The position numbers were made by a program, and so were the translations under genes. The notes beneath the pieces were generated by a model. That model saw only the letters and a program-made list of their open reading frames with translations. It ran no database searches and was not told where the DNA came from. Shown here in pieces: positions 29,636 through 39,496 of a stretch of DNA of 64,000 nucleotides. The DNA lies in the NCBI RefSeq assembly GCF_001636425.1, contig NZ_KV440953.1, forward strand, positions 3,468,001 through 3,532,000, given 5' to 3'. Position 1 is the first letter of the stretch. Each line of letters starts with the position of its first letter. The stretch is from Heyndrickxia acidicola. Lineage in GTDB: Bacteria; Bacillota; Bacilli; Bacillales; Bacillaceae_C.

Positions 29636-30733
29636 ATGTTAAAGAAAATTGTTCAAGCGTGTTTTATTATAATCGGAGGAACGCTTGGTGTTTTTTTAAT
29701 ACCAGATTTACTGAAGCTAGTGGATCTATCAAAATTAGTATTGCTTAATAACCCTTATAGCACAGCTATTTTAGGCGCCATTATCTTTTATATTATAACT
29801 TTTTGGGCTGTTGATTATATTGTGGGTTTTGTGAAATGGTTTGAAGATTCAATTGTAAAAGCACCTATTTCTGAAATACTTTCCGGAAGCCTGGGGTTAA
29901 TCTTTGGTTTAATTGTTGCTTATTTAGCAGGCATCTCCTTTAATACAACGAAAATACCGATTGTCAATACAGTTATTCCTATCCTTTTAACTTTGCTTCT
30001 TGGCTATCTTGGATTTCAAATCGGCTTTAAAAAACGTGAAGAATTAACCAGTTTATTTTCCATCTCCTCTAAGGGCCAGAAGAAAAGAGGGTCTCTTGAC
30101 GGGGAAGAGGAAAAAGACCGCTCAAAGGTTTTAAAGCTTCTTGATACCAGTGTTATTATTGATGGGCGGATTGCAGATATCTGCCAGACCGGATTTTTGG
30201 ATGGCATCATCGTGATTCCTCAATTTGTTTTAGAAGAATTGCAGCATATTGCAGATTCATCTGATGTGCTTAAAAGAAACAGAGGCAGAAGAGGGCTTGA
30301 TATTCTTAATCGCATACAAAAAGAGCTTCCGGTTGAAGTCCAAATTTATGAGGGAGACTTTGAGGAAATACAGGAGGTTGACAGCAAGCTAGTCAAGCTT
30401 GCAAAGATAACAAATGGGATTGTCGTAACGAATGATTTTAATTTAAATAAGGTTTGCGAGCTTCAGAGTGTACAAGTACTCAATATCAACGATTTGGCGA
30501 ATGCTGTTAAGCCGGTCGTTCTTCCTGGAGAAGAGCTGAATGTCCAATTAATAAAAGATGGAAAAGAGCACCATCAGGGCATTGCCTATTTAGATGATGG
30601 TACAATGATCGTAGTGGAGGAAGGCAGAAATTATATAGGGAAAAGAATTGACGTACTGGTTACGAGTGTTCTTCAGACTTCTGCCGGCAGAATGATTTTT
30701 GCCAAACCGAAGCTGCTTGAAAAAGCATTGTAA
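29636..30733 (+). CDS. yacL: PIN/TRAM-domain membrane protein (YacL-like)
   Basis: A 365-residue protein with four predicted membrane helices in the first ~125 residues, a PIN nuclease-type domain beginning at [12 protein letters not shown] (D170 is the first acidic residue) and a C-terminal TRAM RNA-binding domain. Matches YacL of B. subtilis; the PIN active site suggests an RNA-cleaving role but the substrate is not known to me. ATG 29636 is chosen because AAAGGAGGTGAG lies just upstream; an in-frame upstream TTG would place this site inside the gene. TATAAT at 29611 may be a -10 but lacks a good -35. Confidence 0.9.
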   Translation: MLKKIVQACFIIIGGTLGVFLIPDLLKLVDLSKLVLLNNPYSTAILGAIIFYIITFWAVDYIVGFVKWFEDSIVKAPISEILSGSLGLIFGLIVAYLAGISFNTTKIPIVNTVIPILLTLLLGYLGFQIGFKKREELTSLFSISSKGQKKRGSLDGEEEKDRSKVLKLLDTSVIIDGRIADICQTGFLDGIIVIPQFVLEELQHIADSSDVLKRNRGRRGLDILNRIQKELPVEVQIYEGDFEEIQEVDSKLVKLAKITNGIVVTNDFNLNKVCELQSVQVLNINDLANAVKPVVLPGEELNVQLIKDGKEHHQGIAYLDDGTMIVVEEGRNYIGKRIDVLVTSVLQTSAGRMIFAKPKLLEKAL

Positions 30734-30866
30734 GATAAACGATTGAATATAAAGATGGGAAGTTAGGGAAATCGTTATGTAGACCGTGGGTTTATGTAAC
30801 TCATTCTCTTAATTTCCCTTCTTTCCTTTTATAAAGGAATATAAATGAATAGGGGAACAGGGGCTT

Positions 30867-31559
30867 ATGAAGTATCATGTTATTATACCGGCTGCAGGAC
30901 AGGGAAAACGCATGGGGGCAGGCAAAAATAAATTATTGCTGGAGTTGGACAATGAACCCATTATCCTGCATACATTAAACATTTTTCTGCAGGATGCTGA
31001 TTGTGAAAAGGTTGCTGTTATCACTCAAAAGGAAGAGGCAGATGTTTTTTCCGGTTTTATTAATAAACTGAAAAATAATGCGAAGGTCTTTTTTGTGAAT
31101 GGTGGACAGGAACGCCAGCACAGTGTTTATAATGGGATGAAAGCTTTAGGCAATGAAGAGTGTTCTGTTGTACTCGTTCATGATGGTGCAAGGCCGTTTA
31201 TTAAGAAAGAGGTAATCCGCCAATTAGTAAAAACCGCAGAAGAGACAGGAGCGGCTATTGCTGCTGTTCCCGTTAAGGATACGATAAAAAAAGCGGACTG
31301 CTTACAAGTTAAGGAGACCGTTGAGCGGTCCAATCTTTGGCAGGTACAGACACCCCAGGCATTTCAATACAATGTCCTGTGGAAAGCCCATAAAAGGGCG
31401 ATTGAAGAGGATTTTCTGGGTACTGACGAGTCCTCTTTAGTTGAAAGGCTTGAGTACCCGGTACAGATAGTAGAAAGTGATTATGATAATATAAAACTTA
31501 CAACGCCTGAAGATCTTTACTTCGCAGAGGCAATAATAAAAAAAAGAGCATTTAGTTAA
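30867..31559 (+). CDS. ispD: 2-C-methyl-D-erythritol 4-phosphate cytidylyltransferase
   Basis: Third step of the MEP isoprenoid pathway: joins CTP and methylerythritol phosphate. The 230 residues start with the nucleotide-binding loop IIPAAGQGKRMG, followed by VHDGARPF and the TPQAF segment. ATG 30867 follows AGGGGAACAGGGG. The 133-base gap after yacL holds an imperfect inverted repeat around TAGGGAAAT/AATTTCCCT but no certain terminator. It pairs with ispF immediately downstream. Confidence 0.96.
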   Translation: MKYHVIIPAAGQGKRMGAGKNKLLLELDNEPIILHTLNIFLQDADCEKVAVITQKEEADVFSGFINKLKNNAKVFFVNGGQERQHSVYNGMKALGNEECSVVLVHDGARPFIKKEVIRQLVKTAEETGAAIAAVPVKDTIKKADCLQVKETVERSNLWQVQTPQAFQYNVLWKAHKRAIEEDFLGTDESSLVERLEYPVQIVESDYDNIKLTTPEDLYFAEAIIKKRAFS

Positions 31560-31584
31560 AATGTATCTATAAAGGAGTATAGCA

Positions 31585-32061
31585 ATGTTTCGTATCGGAC
31601 AAGGTTTTGATGTACATCAACTAACAGAAGGACGCCCGTTAATTATAGGGGGAATTGAAATTCCTTATGAAAAAGGCCTTCTTGGGCATTCAGATGCAGA
31701 TGTTCTTTTACATACAGTTGCGGATGCTTGTTTAGGAGCAGTAGGGGAAGGAGATATTGGAAAGCACTTCCCGGATACGGATCCGGCATTTAAGGATGCG
31801 GATTCAGCAAAACTATTGTCTCATGTATGGGAGGTAGTTAAAACAAAAGGCTATTCACTAAGCAATGTGGACTGCACCATAATAGCCCAAAAGCCTAAAA
31901 TGGCTCCGTATATCGAAAAGATGAGAGAGCGGATTGCCGAGCTTTTGGAAGGAAGCATTGATCAAGTAAATGTAAAAGCAACGACTACTGAAAAGCTCGG
32001 TTTTACAGGACGTGGCGAAGGAATCGCTGCACAGGCCGTTATTCTTTTACAGAAGCTTTAG
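31585..32061 (+). CDS. ispF: 2-C-methyl-D-erythritol 2,4-cyclodiphosphate synthase
   Basis: Cyclises the CDP-methylerythritol phosphate intermediate with loss of CMP. The 158 residues carry the zinc site D9-x-H11 (FDVH) and the [11 protein letters not shown] motif, plus the [15 protein letters not shown]-terminal signature of this trimeric enzyme. AAAGGAG precedes the ATG. The adjacent ispD gene encodes an enzyme of the same pathway, separated by 25 bases; the intervening kinase IspE is encoded elsewhere. Confidence 0.97.
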   Translation: MFRIGQGFDVHQLTEGRPLIIGGIEIPYEKGLLGHSDADVLLHTVADACLGAVGEGDIGKHFPDTDPAFKDADSAKLLSHVWEVVKTKGYSLSNVDCTIIAQKPKMAPYIEKMRERIAELLEGSIDQVNVKATTTEKLGFTGRGEGIAAQAVILLQKL

Positions 32062-32159
32062 TTCATGTTGTAACCTTTCAACATGCGTTGATTGGTGATA
32101 GAATAAATCAATGTACATCAGTTTAAAAAGTGAATTCTTATCATAGGAGGAATACAACC

Positions 32160-33617
32160 ATGTCAAATGATATTCGGGTTCGATACGCACCGAGTCCAAC
32201 TGGACATTTACATATAGGTAATGCTCGTACAGCCCTATTTAATTATCTTTTTGCAAGAAGCCAAGGCGGTAAATTTATTATCCGTATTGAGGATACTGAC
32301 CAAAAACGTAATATTGCCGGTGGTGAAGAAAGCCAGCTCAAGTATTTAAAGTGGCTTGGAATGAACTGGGATGAGAGTGTGGATATCGGCGGTGAATATG
32401 GCCCGTATCGCCAGTCTGAAAGGAACGACATCTATTCAGTCTACTATAATGAACTGCTTGAAAAGGAATTAGCCTATAAGTGTTATTGCACCGAGGAAGA
32501 ACTGGAAGCTGACAGGGAGGCGCAAATTGCCCGAGGTGAAATGCCGCGTTATTCCGGCAAGTGCCGCCACTTAACAGACGAGGGCCGTGAAAAGCTAGAA
32601 AGTGAAGGCAGGAAGCCAAGCATTCGGTTTAAGGTACAGCCAGGTAGAGTCTATTCATGGAATGATATCGTAAAAGATGAAGTTTCCTTTGAAGCTGATG
32701 GAATTGGCGACTTTGTCATTGTAAAAAAGGATGGAATCCCAACCTACAACTTTGCAGTGGCACTTGATGACCACTTGATGGAGATCTCTCATGTATTGCG
32801 CGGAGATGATCATATTTCCAATACGCCAAAACAGCTGATGGTTTATGAAGCATTTAATTGGGAGCCTCCTGTATTTGGACATATGACTCTTATTGTAAAC
32901 GAAAGCCGCAAAAAACTGAGCAAGCGTGATGAAAGTATTATTCAATTCATTGAGCAATATGAAGAGCTCGGCTATCTGCCAGAAGCGCTTTTCAACTTTA
33001 TTACTATGCTTGGATGGTCTCCAAAAGGGGAAGAAGAGATCTTCTCAAAAGAGGAATTTATTGAAATTTTTGATGCAAGCCGCTTATCCAAGTCACCGGC
33101 GCTATTTGATAAACAAAAATTAATGTGGATGAATAATCAATACATGAAGAAGCTTGATCTGGACAAAGTGGTTGAGCTTTCATTGCCGCATCTTGTAAAA
33201 GCAGGACGTGTAGACAAGGATCTTTCCCCTGCTGATATGGAATGGGTTAGAAATCTTATTGCTTTATATCAAGAACAAATGAGCTATGGCGCAGAAATTG
33301 TTGAGCTGTCTGAGTTGTTTTTTAAAGAAGACATCGAATACAATGAAGAAGCGAAAGAAATAATAAGTGAAGAGCAAGTGCCTGAGGTGCTCAAAGCTTT
33401 CTTGGAAGAAGTGGAAGCTCTTGACGTTTTTGAAGCTGCAGAAATTAAAGCGGCTATTAAAAATGTTCAAAAAAGCACCGGCATCAAAGGGAAAAAATTG
33501 TTTATGCCGATCCGTGTAGCGGTTACGGGACAGGCACATGGACCAGAGTTGCCAAATTCCATTGAGTTATTGGGAAAAGCCAAAATAAAGAAGCGCATTG
33601 AAAACATTATTGGTTAA
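32160..33617 (+). CDS. gltX: Glutamyl-tRNA synthetase
   Basis: Class I synthetase; in Bacillus it charges both tRNA-Glu and tRNA-Gln, the latter then amidated by GatCAB. The 485 residues show the HIGH-type motif HLHIG at 16-20 and the KMSKS-type motif KLSKR at 252-256, with C-terminal anticodon-binding helices. ATG 32160 is chosen because AGGAGGAATACA precedes it; an in-frame GTG at 32130 lies upstream of that site. A hairpin CATGTTG/CAACATG (32064-32085) follows ispF without a T-run. Confidence 0.97.
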   Translation: MSNDIRVRYAPSPTGHLHIGNARTALFNYLFARSQGGKFIIRIEDTDQKRNIAGGEESQLKYLKWLGMNWDESVDIGGEYGPYRQSERNDIYSVYYNELLEKELAYKCYCTEEELEADREAQIARGEMPRYSGKCRHLTDEGREKLESEGRKPSIRFKVQPGRVYSWNDIVKDEVSFEADGIGDFVIVKKDGIPTYNFAVALDDHLMEISHVLRGDDHISNTPKQLMVYEAFNWEPPVFGHMTLIVNESRKKLSKRDESIIQFIEQYEELGYLPEALFNFITMLGWSPKGEEEIFSKEEFIEIFDASRLSKSPALFDKQKLMWMNNQYMKKLDLDKVVELSLPHLVKAGRVDKDLSPADMEWVRNLIALYQEQMSYGAEIVELSELFFKEDIEYNEEAKEIISEEQVPEVLKAFLEEVEALDVFEAAEIKAAIKNVQKSTGIKGKKLFMPIRVAVTGQAHGPELPNSIELLGKAKIKKRIENIIG

Positions 33618-33679
33618 CATTTGAGGGAAATTGTAATATAGTATCTTTATAAATAATAAATAAAGACAATTTTCTATAT

Positions 33680-33937
33680 AAGAAAGTGTTGATAAGGAAA
33701 AGTAATAAAGCTATGCCTTTTTAGAGAAAACCACCACCGGCTGAAAGTGGTTTAGGCCCCTTGCTTTATGAAGTGCCCCTTTGAGTCTTAGTCCGAACAA
33801 AAGCAGTATCAGTAGGATTGAGCGGCTGCCACCCGTTAAAATGGAAGAGTTGGAATACACGGCTTCTTGTTGTGTGTTCAAACAGAGTGGAACCGCGCAG
33901 GAAAAAGCGTCTCTGTCTATACAGAGACGCTTTTTCT
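33680..33937 (+). promoter_or_regulatory. T-box leader controlling cysE-cysS (probably tRNA-Cys)
   Basis: The T-box core AGAGTGGAACCGCG is at 33884-33897, preceded by a structured stem I region with an AGTAATAAA segment near 33701, AGAGA at 33723 and the distal loop region near 33735-33745. A terminator hairpin AAAAGCGTCTCTGT/ACAGAGACGC plus T-run lies at 33902-33936. TGC at 33774-33776 is the likely specifier (Cys), consistent with the downstream genes; the specifier was placed by eye. Uncharged tRNA-Cys should favour antitermination. The start at 33680 is approximate. Confidence 0.88.
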
Positions 33938-33945
33938 ATTTTTTT

Positions 33946-33975
33946 CTCTGTTAAAGTTCAATATGGATATGGCTC
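33946..33975. repeat. Dispersed CTCTGTT repeat, partial copy
   Basis: CTCTGTTAAAGTTCAATATG through GGCTC. Aligned by eye it resembles 1908-1938 (CTCTGTT, then TTC, AT, GATA, GCTC in order). It follows directly after the T-box terminator. The remaining stretch to 34067 holds GTTCAA/TTGAAC arms but no gene. Confidence 0.45.
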
Positions 33976-34067
33976 TAGAGGAGATTAGAGCGGAATTCAA
34001 CCGGCAAGTTGAACAGAACTATTTAAAGGCCATTCCTGTAAGACTTGTCTGTCTTTAGTGTAGCTTA

Positions 34068-34230
34068 GGCTGTATTCGCATAGATTGTTGTTTTTCGCAA
34101 ACGTGTTAAATCAATATCGAGTGAGCCATCGTGGCATCTTTTCTTCTTAGTCCTTTAGTTTACAGGCGCTTAGCCTTGTGTATCCTAGATTTAATTTACA
34201 CACGCAGCTTCAAAGTTTACGAAAAGAGCC
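34068..34230. mobile_element. MITE-like element, copy A2
   Basis: 163 bp, nearly the same length as A1 (5156-5317). It shares the left end GGCTGTATTCGCATAGATTG and the right end AAGTTTACGAAAAGAGCC with A1, while the interior has diverged. The ends are imperfect inverted repeats of each other. No coding capacity. It sits between the T-box terminator and cysE, lengthening that operon's leader to more than 600 bases. Confidence 0.65.
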
Positions 34231-34281
34231 TTAGCGTAAGATGCAAAAACGCAGCCTATTTATGAGAAAGGAGCGGCGGAG

Positions 34282-34953
34282 ATGTTTAAACGGATAAAGG
34301 AAGATATCGAGGTTGTGTTTGACCAAGACCCGGCTGCCAGAAGTTATTTCGAAGTTATTCTAACGTATTCAGGCTTACACGCTATTTGGGCACACCGCAT
34401 TGCTCATGCTTTCTACAAAAAAAAGTTTTTCTTCATTGCCCGGTCTATCTCTCAGATAAGCAGATTCTTCACCGGCATTGAGATTCATCCGGGAGCCAAA
34501 ATTGGCAGGCGGTTTTTTATAGACCACGGGATGGGAATAGTCATAGGAGAGACCTGCGAAATCGGGGATAATGTAACAGTTTTTCAAGGAGTCACCCTTG
34601 GAGGAACAGGAAAAGAAAAAGGAAAACGCCATCCTACTATTGAAAACAATGCATTAATTGCCACCGGTGCCAAAGTATTGGGATCCATTACAGTTGGGGA
34701 AAATTCAAAAATAGGAGCGGGATCAGTCGTTCTTAAAGAAGTGCCCCCCAATTCAACGGTAGTGGGAATTCCAGGTCGTGTAGTCATTCAGGATGGTGTT
34801 CGAATAAATAGGGACTTAAATCATAGTGATCTTCCGGATCCTGTCTCAGATCGCTGTGTTGATATAGAGAACCAGATTAACATGTTAAAGGCAGAAATAG
34901 AGCTGCTGAAAAAGGAAGGGGCTAAAAAGCAATATGACCATACAAATATATAA
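34282..34953 (+). CDS. cysE: Serine O-acetyltransferase
   Basis: Acetylates serine with acetyl-CoA to give the CysK substrate, the committed step of cysteine synthesis. The 223 residues consist of an N-terminal helical domain and a left-handed beta-helix of hexapeptide repeats (about 65-165, e.g. [20 protein letters not shown]) with the catalytic histidine region. ATG 34282 follows GAAAGGAGCGG. It overlaps cysS by 20 bases, so supply of cysteine and its loading onto tRNA are co-expressed under the T-box. Confidence 0.96.
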   Translation: MFKRIKEDIEVVFDQDPAARSYFEVILTYSGLHAIWAHRIAHAFYKKKFFFIARSISQISRFFTGIEIHPGAKIGRRFFIDHGMGIVIGETCEIGDNVTVFQGVTLGGTGKEKGKRHPTIENNALIATGAKVLGSITVGENSKIGAGSVVLKEVPPNSTVVGIPGRVVIQDGVRINRDLNHSDLPDPVSDRCVDIENQINMLKAEIELLKKEGAKKQYDHTNI

Positions 34954-36331
34954 CACAATGTCACGTAAAAAAGAGCCATTCATCCCGCTTGAAGAGGGAA
35001 AAGTAAAGATGTATGTATGCGGTCCTACTGTATATAATTATATTCATATAGGGAATGCACGTCCCGCAATTGTTTTTGATACGGTTCGTCGTTACTTGGA
35101 ATATCGGGGATTTGATGTCAACTATATTTCCAATTTTACCGACGTCGATGATAAGCTGATTCGTGCAGCAAGAGAGTTGGGCGAGGATGTGCCTACAATT
35201 GCTGATAGGTTCATTGATGCTTATTTTGAGGATGTTACAGCATTAGGCTGCGAAAGAGCGGATGTACATCCAAGGGTAACAGAAAGTATGGATATCATTA
35301 TCGAATTTATCGAGAAGCTGATTGAAAAAGGATATGCCTATGAATCAGCCGGGGATGTTTATTATCGCACAAGGAGTTTTGAAGAGTACGGCAAGCTTTC
35401 TCACCAATCCATTGATGAACTGAAGTCAGGGGCAAGAATTGAAGTCGGTGAAAAAAAGGAAGATGCATTGGACTTCGTATTATGGAAAGCCACCAAACCA
35501 GGTGAAATATATTGGGAAAGCCCATGGGGGCAAGGAAGACCAGGATGGCATATAGAATGCTCAGCCATGGCACGAAAATACCTTGGAAATACAATAGATA
35601 TTCATGCTGGCGGACAGGATTTAGCTTTTCCGCACCATGAGAATGAAATAGCTCAATCAGAGGCATTGACAGGAGAACCCTTTGCACGTTATTGGATGCA
35701 TAATGGGTATATAAATATTGATAATGAAAAAATGTCCAAATCCCTTGGGAACTTTGTATTAGTACATGATATTATCAAGCATCATGACCCACAGGTACTG
35801 AGATTTTTTATGCTTTCTGTCCATTATCGCCATCCAATTAACTACAATGAAGAATTGTTGGAGAATGCAGGAGCTGGTTTAGAAAGGCTAAAAACTTCTT
35901 ATGATAACTTAAAGCACCGGAAACAAGCCAGTACCAGCCTTACGGATAATGATCAGGAGTGGCTGGAAACCATTAAAGGGATCCAAGCAGATTTCGTAAA
36001 GGAAATGGACGACGATTTCAATACAGCGAATGGCATCGCAGTATTATTTGAGCTTTCAAAGCAGGCAAACCTGTACTTGCGTGAAAAGAACACCTCCGTA
36101 CATGTGATTGATGCATTCCTAAATGGCTTTGAAGAATTATTCGGAGCCTTAGGGTTAAAGCTTGGTGGAGAAGAGCTTCTGGACAGCGAAGTGGAAGAAC
36201 TGATTGAAAAAAGGAACACAGCGAGAAAGGAACGCAATTTTCAGCTGGCCGATGAAATTCGCGATCAATTAAAGGAAATGAACATTATTTTAGAGGACAC
36301 ACCGCAGGGTATTAGATGGAGACGTGGATAG
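34934..36331 (+). CDS. cysS: Cysteinyl-tRNA synthetase
   Basis: Class I synthetase for tRNA-Cys. The 465 residues have the zinc-ligand cysteine C29 next to the HIGH motif HIGN at 38-41, the KMSKS motif at 266-270, and a C-terminal anticodon-binding domain. ATG 34934 lies inside cysE and gives the MTIQIYN start seen in Bacillus. mrnC starts 4 bases after its stop. Confidence 0.97.
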   Translation: MTIQIYNTMSRKKEPFIPLEEGKVKMYVCGPTVYNYIHIGNARPAIVFDTVRRYLEYRGFDVNYISNFTDVDDKLIRAARELGEDVPTIADRFIDAYFEDVTALGCERADVHPRVTESMDIIIEFIEKLIEKGYAYESAGDVYYRTRSFEEYGKLSHQSIDELKSGARIEVGEKKEDALDFVLWKATKPGEIYWESPWGQGRPGWHIECSAMARKYLGNTIDIHAGGQDLAFPHHENEIAQSEALTGEPFARYWMHNGYINIDNEKMSKSLGNFVLVHDIIKHHDPQVLRFFMLSVHYRHPINYNEELLENAGAGLERLKTSYDNLKHRKQASTSLTDNDQEWLETIKGIQADFVKEMDDDFNTANGIAVLFELSKQANLYLREKNTSVHVIDAFLNGFEELFGALGLKLGGEELLDSEVEELIEKRNTARKERNFQLADEIRDQLKEMNIILEDTPQGIRWRRG

Positions 36332-36334
36332 AAT

Positions 36335-36757
36335 ATGGTAAACAAAAGTAATGCAGATTTAAAACAGATTAACAGCCTTGCGATTGCTTATATGGGTGAT
36401 GCAGTGTACGAACAATTTATTCGGCATCACCTTCTTTTAACCGGCAAAACAAAACCTAATGATCTCCATAGGATTGCAACACGGTATGTCTCTGCAAAGG
36501 CCCAGGCTGCTATTTTGAAGGTTTTTTTCGATAGAAACCTTTTGACAGAGGAAGAGCTTTCCGTTGTCCGAAGGGGAAGAAATGCAAAGTCAGGGAGTAT
36601 TCCAAAGAATACAGATGTACAAACATACCGCTACAGCACTGCATTTGAAGCGCTGTTTGGCCATCTTTACTTGCAGGAAGAGCATGAGAGGCTAAAGGAA
36701 TTAGTAGAAGTGGCTATTAATATTGTTGAAAACAAGAAAGGAGGAGACCCCGTATGA
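36335..36757 (+). CDS. mrnC: Mini-ribonuclease III
   Basis: Double-strand-specific RNase that trims both ends of 23S precursor rRNA in Bacillus. The 140 residues contain only the RNase III catalytic domain ([11 protein letters not shown] near residue 20, catalytic D22 and E26) and no double-stranded-RNA-binding domain, as expected of the Mini-III family. Its likely substrates, the stems around the two 23S genes, are encoded in this window. It overlaps rlmB by 4 bases (ATGA). Confidence 0.95.
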   Translation: MVNKSNADLKQINSLAIAYMGDAVYEQFIRHHLLLTGKTKPNDLHRIATRYVSAKAQAAILKVFFDRNLLTEEELSVVRRGRNAKSGSIPKNTDVQTYRYSTAFEALFGHLYLQEEHERLKELVEVAINIVENKKGGDPV

Positions 36758-37503
36758 ATCAGGAGCAGGACTTAATTGCAGGAAGAAACCCTGTTTTAGA
36801 AGCGTTAAGATCAGAGAGGGAAATCAATAAAATTTGGATAGCAGAAGGATCTCAGAAAGGGCAAATGCAGCAGGTAATCCATCTTGCAAAGGAAGCACGC
36901 ATACTTGTGCAGTTTGTTCCAAAGCAAAAAATTGACCAAATGACAAATGAGGTTCACCAGGGGGTAGTCGCACAAGTAGCGGCATACGAATATGCAGACC
37001 TGGATGATCTTTTTGAAAATGCCCAAAAGAAAAATGAAACGCCCTTTTTCTTAATATTGGACGAGCTGGAAGATCCCCATAATTTAGGGTCGATTCTCAG
37101 AACGGCTGATGCAGCAGGAGTCCATGGCATTATCATTCCTAAAAGAAGGGCAGTAGGCTTAACCGCCACTGTAGCAAAGGCTTCGACAGGAGCAATCGAA
37201 CATGTGCCTGTAGCCCGTGTAACCAATTTGACGAGGACGATCGCAGAGCTTAAAGAGCGTGGTATTTGGATTTTCGGTACAGATGCAAAAGGAAGCGAAG
37301 ATTATCGCAAGATGGATGCATCCATGCCTTTAGCCATTGTAATTGGCAGTGAAGGAAAGGGAATGAGCAGATTGATAAGGGATAATTGTGATTTTCTTGT
37401 CCATTTACCGATGGTAGGGCATGTAACCTCATTGAATGCATCGGTTGCAGCCAGCCTATTAATTTATGAGGTTTACCGCAAACGTTCTCCTATAGGTGAA
37501 TAA
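36754..37503 (+). CDS. rlmB: 23S rRNA (guanosine-2'-O)-methyltransferase RlmB-like (SPOUT)
   Basis: TrmH/SPOUT methyltransferase of 249 residues: N-terminal substrate-binding domain (about 1-80) with [10 protein letters not shown] start, then the knotted SAM-binding domain with [25 protein letters not shown] and the C-terminal [11 protein letters not shown] motif. In E. coli RlmB methylates G2251 of 23S rRNA; the exact nucleotide here is inferred from family only. It sits between two other RNA-processing genes. Confidence 0.93.
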   Translation: MNQEQDLIAGRNPVLEALRSEREINKIWIAEGSQKGQMQQVIHLAKEARILVQFVPKQKIDQMTNEVHQGVVAQVAAYEYADLDDLFENAQKKNETPFFLILDELEDPHNLGSILRTADAAGVHGIIIPKRRAVGLTATVAKASTGAIEHVPVARVTNLTRTIAELKERGIWIFGTDAKGSEDYRKMDASMPLAIVIGSEGKGMSRLIRDNCDFLVHLPMVGHVTSLNASVAASLLIYEVYRKRSPIGE

Positions 37504-37505
37504 CG

Positions 37506-38015
37506 ATGAATGTCCTTCTAGTTGATGGGTATAACATCATTGGGGCATGGCCGGAGCTTAGGAAGCTCAAGCAAACGAATCTTAGTGCAGCACGTGACCG
37601 TTTGATAGAAATTATGGCTGAATATCAGGGATACACAGGTTATAAAGTAATTATTGTGTTTGATGCCCATTTTGTAAAAGGGATTCAAAAGAAATACAAT
37701 CACTATAAAGTAGAGGTCATTTTTACAAAAGAAAACGAATCTGCGGATGAATTAATTGAAAAGATGGCCATCGAAATGAATAATTTAAAAACCCAAATTC
37801 ATGTTGCCACTTCCGATTATACGGAGCAGTGGCAAATATTTGGCCAGGGGGCATTGAGAATTTCTGCCAGAGAATTATTGACAGAAGTTGGATCTGTGGA
37901 CAGCAGTATAGAAAAAGATTTAAAGAAATCCCGGGATTATAAGCCGGCATCTAGAATCCCTTTGAGTAAGGAAGTAGCGGAAATGTTCGAAAAATTGCGG
38001 AGGGGTAAGCTGTGA
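37506..38015 (+). CDS. rae1: Ribosome-dependent mRNA endonuclease Rae1 (YacP, NYN domain)
   Basis: NYN/PIN-fold nuclease of 169 residues that in B. subtilis enters the ribosomal A-site and cuts mRNA. The N-terminal VLLVDGYNIIGAWPEL carries the conserved aspartate; VIIVFDAH and VATSDYTEQ supply the other acidic positions expected of the fold. ATG 37506 starts 2 bases after the rlmB stop. Positively charged C-terminus. Confidence 0.92.
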   Translation: MNVLLVDGYNIIGAWPELRKLKQTNLSAARDRLIEIMAEYQGYTGYKVIIVFDAHFVKGIQKKYNHYKVEVIFTKENESADELIEKMAIEMNNLKTQIHVATSDYTEQWQIFGQGALRISARELLTEVGSVDSSIEKDLKKSRDYKPASRIPLSKEVAEMFEKLRRGKL

Positions 38016-38019
38016 GCTA

Positions 38020-38049
38020 TTGACGCTTGAAAATTCAGTACTGTATAAT
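38020..38049 (+). promoter_or_regulatory. sigH promoter
   Basis: TTGACG (38020-38025), 18-base spacer, extended -10 TG-TATAAT (38044-38049). Corresponds to the sigma-A promoter of spo0H, which AbrB represses in B. subtilis; no AbrB site can be called by eye. Confidence 0.85.
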
Positions 38050-38088
38050 ATTTCTATCTATTGCTTTGTACGGGCGGAGGGATGAATT

Positions 38089-38739
38089 GTGACACCAAGT
38101 GTTGAAATCCTGGAACACGAAGAATATGCAATGCTGGAAGATGAAAATATTATTGAGCTGGTTCATTGCGGTGAAAGTGAAGCACTTGATTATTTGATTC
38201 AAAAATACCGGAATTTTGTCCGGGCCAAAGCACGTTCTTATTTTCTTATCGGTGCCGACAGGGAGGATATTGTCCAGGAAGGCATGATTGGTCTTTATAA
38301 AGCAATTCGGGATTACAAAGAGGACAAGCTTACCTCCTTTAAAGCTTTTGCAGAGCTTTGTATTACAAGACAGATTATTACGGCTATTAAGACTGCCACC
38401 CGCCAAAAACATATTCCGCTGAACTCCTATATCTCATTAGATAAGCCTATTTATGATGAAGAATCGGACCGGACTCTCATGGATGTTCTAACTGGTGCGA
38501 AAATATTGAATCCAGAAGAACTTATTATTAACAGAGAGAAATATGTCAATATAGAGGGGAAGATAACTGAGCTATTAAGCGATTTAGAAAGAAAAGTATT
38601 GGCGTTATACTTGGACGGACAATCCTATCAGGAAATTTCTGAAGAACTGAACAGGCATGTGAAGTCGATAGACAATGCTCTTCAACGTGTAAAAAGGAAG
38701 CTCGAACGTTATTTAGAGGTGCGAGAAATAAGCATGTAA
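38089..38739 (+). CDS. sigH: RNA polymerase sigma-H factor
   Basis: Sigma-70-family factor for early stationary-phase, competence and sporulation-initiation genes. The 216 residues contain region 2 (DYLIQKYRNFVRAKARSYFL and DREDIVQEGMIGLYKAIRDY, the core-binding and -10-recognition parts) and region 4 with a helix-turn-helix (LDGQSYQEISEELNRHVKSI). GTG 38089 follows CGGAGGGATG and is the only start consistent with the frame and that site. Its presence argues for a sporulating lineage. Confidence 0.96.
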   Translation: MTPSVEILEHEEYAMLEDENIIELVHCGESEALDYLIQKYRNFVRAKARSYFLIGADREDIVQEGMIGLYKAIRDYKEDKLTSFKAFAELCITRQIITAIKTATRQKHIPLNSYISLDKPIYDEESDRTLMDVLTGAKILNPEELIINREKYVNIEGKITELLSDLERKVLALYLDGQSYQEISEELNRHVKSIDNALQRVKRKLERYLEVREISM

Positions 38740-38750
38740 TAAACCTTTTA

Positions 38751-38780
38751 TTGACAAACCCTGATTTTGCATGGTACTTT
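38751..38780 (+). promoter_or_regulatory. rpmG-secE promoter
   Basis: Consensus TTGACA (38751-38756), 18-base spacer, TACTTT (38775-38780) with TG two bases upstream. Located just after the sigH stop. Confidence 0.7.
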
Positions 38781-38864
38781 TTTAAGAAGAAACCGTAGTG
38801 AAAAGAGGTTTCTTAACAGGTCCATATACCTAAGAGGTTTATATATAGATAGCGGGTGTTATCC

Positions 38865-39014
38865 ATGCAAAAAAAGATTGTACTGGCTTGTTCTCAATGT
38901 GGAACACGCAATTATTCCACGGCAGCTACTAAGCAATCTCAAACAGTCAGACTTGAAATGAATAAGTTTTGTAAACGTTGCAACGCGCACAGCATTCATC
39001 GAGAGACCAAGTAA
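38865..39014 (+). CDS. rpmG: Ribosomal protein L33, zinc-binding form
   Basis: Short 49-residue large-subunit protein, [20 protein letters not shown] at its N-terminus. C9-xx-C12 and C36-xx-C39 make it the zinc-containing C+ form, as for RpmGB of B. subtilis, which is replaced by a zinc-free paralogue when zinc is scarce. It lies between sigH and secE, its usual place. Confidence 0.94.
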   Translation: MQKKIVLACSQCGTRNYSTAATKQSQTVRLEMNKFCKRCNAHSIHRETK

Positions 39015-39056
39015 GGCATCATAACTTATTTTTCAAATTTTTTGGGGGTTAAAACC

Positions 39057-39245
39057 ATGTCCATAACGAAGTTCTTCCGTAATGTTACATCAGAAATGAG
39101 GAAGGTTAGTTGGCCAAAACGGAAAGAGCTGACCAGTTATTCGGTAACGGTAATTGTAACGGTTGTCTTTTTAGGTGTTTTCTTCTTTCTAGTTGACTTA
39201 GGCTTATCTTCTCTAGTACGATGGTTTTTAGATTTAAAACAATAG
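39057..39245 (+). CDS. secE: Preprotein translocase subunit SecE
   Basis: Small clamp subunit of the SecYEG channel; 62 residues with the conserved amphipathic segment EMRKVSWPKRKEL followed by a single membrane helix (about residues 33-55). ATG 39057 after GGGGGTTA gives the usual short form; an in-frame TTG at 39042 would add five residues. Confidence 0.94.
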   Translation: MSITKFFRNVTSEMRKVSWPKRKELTSYSVTVIVTVVFLGVFFFLVDLGLSSLVRWFLDLKQ

Positions 39246-39314
39246 AATTTCAATCTTTATCTTGAATAACAACTATTCATGCATGGTATAATGTAAGTAA
39301 TAACATTTATCTCG

Positions 39315-39336
39315 AGCCCGGTTAACGGGTTTTTTC
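39315..39336 (+). terminator. Weak terminator between secE and nusG
   Basis: GCCCG/CGGGT around GTTAA followed by TTTTT. The stem is short, so readthrough into nusG is likely. The gap 39246-39496 also holds a partial CTCTGTT repeat at 39358. Confidence 0.6.
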
Positions 39337-39357
39337 ATTTGCATTAAAAAAATTAAG

Positions 39358-39385
39358 CTCTGTTAAAGATAACTGTTTGTCAGCT
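39358..39385. repeat. Dispersed CTCTGTT repeat, degenerate copy
   Basis: CTCTGTTAAAGATAACTGTT followed by TGTCAGCTG, resembling the left part of copy 1 (CTCTGTT ... GATAACTGCTCG ... CAGCTC at 1908-1950) with an internal gap. Resemblance judged by eye. Confidence 0.4.
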
Positions 39386-39496
39386 GAAGGGTTTTTAGCC
39401 TATAGAATGCTGGCCATTCAACATTAGCTTGAAAGAATAATTTAGTAATATATTTCTATTACGTACGGGGAGGGACGGACATTTAGGTCCTCAAAA

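Noticed and set aside
33867-34058. 63-codon frame beginning in the T-box
   Set aside because: It covers the T-box core and terminator hairpin, has no ribosome site and no protein similarity that I recognise.
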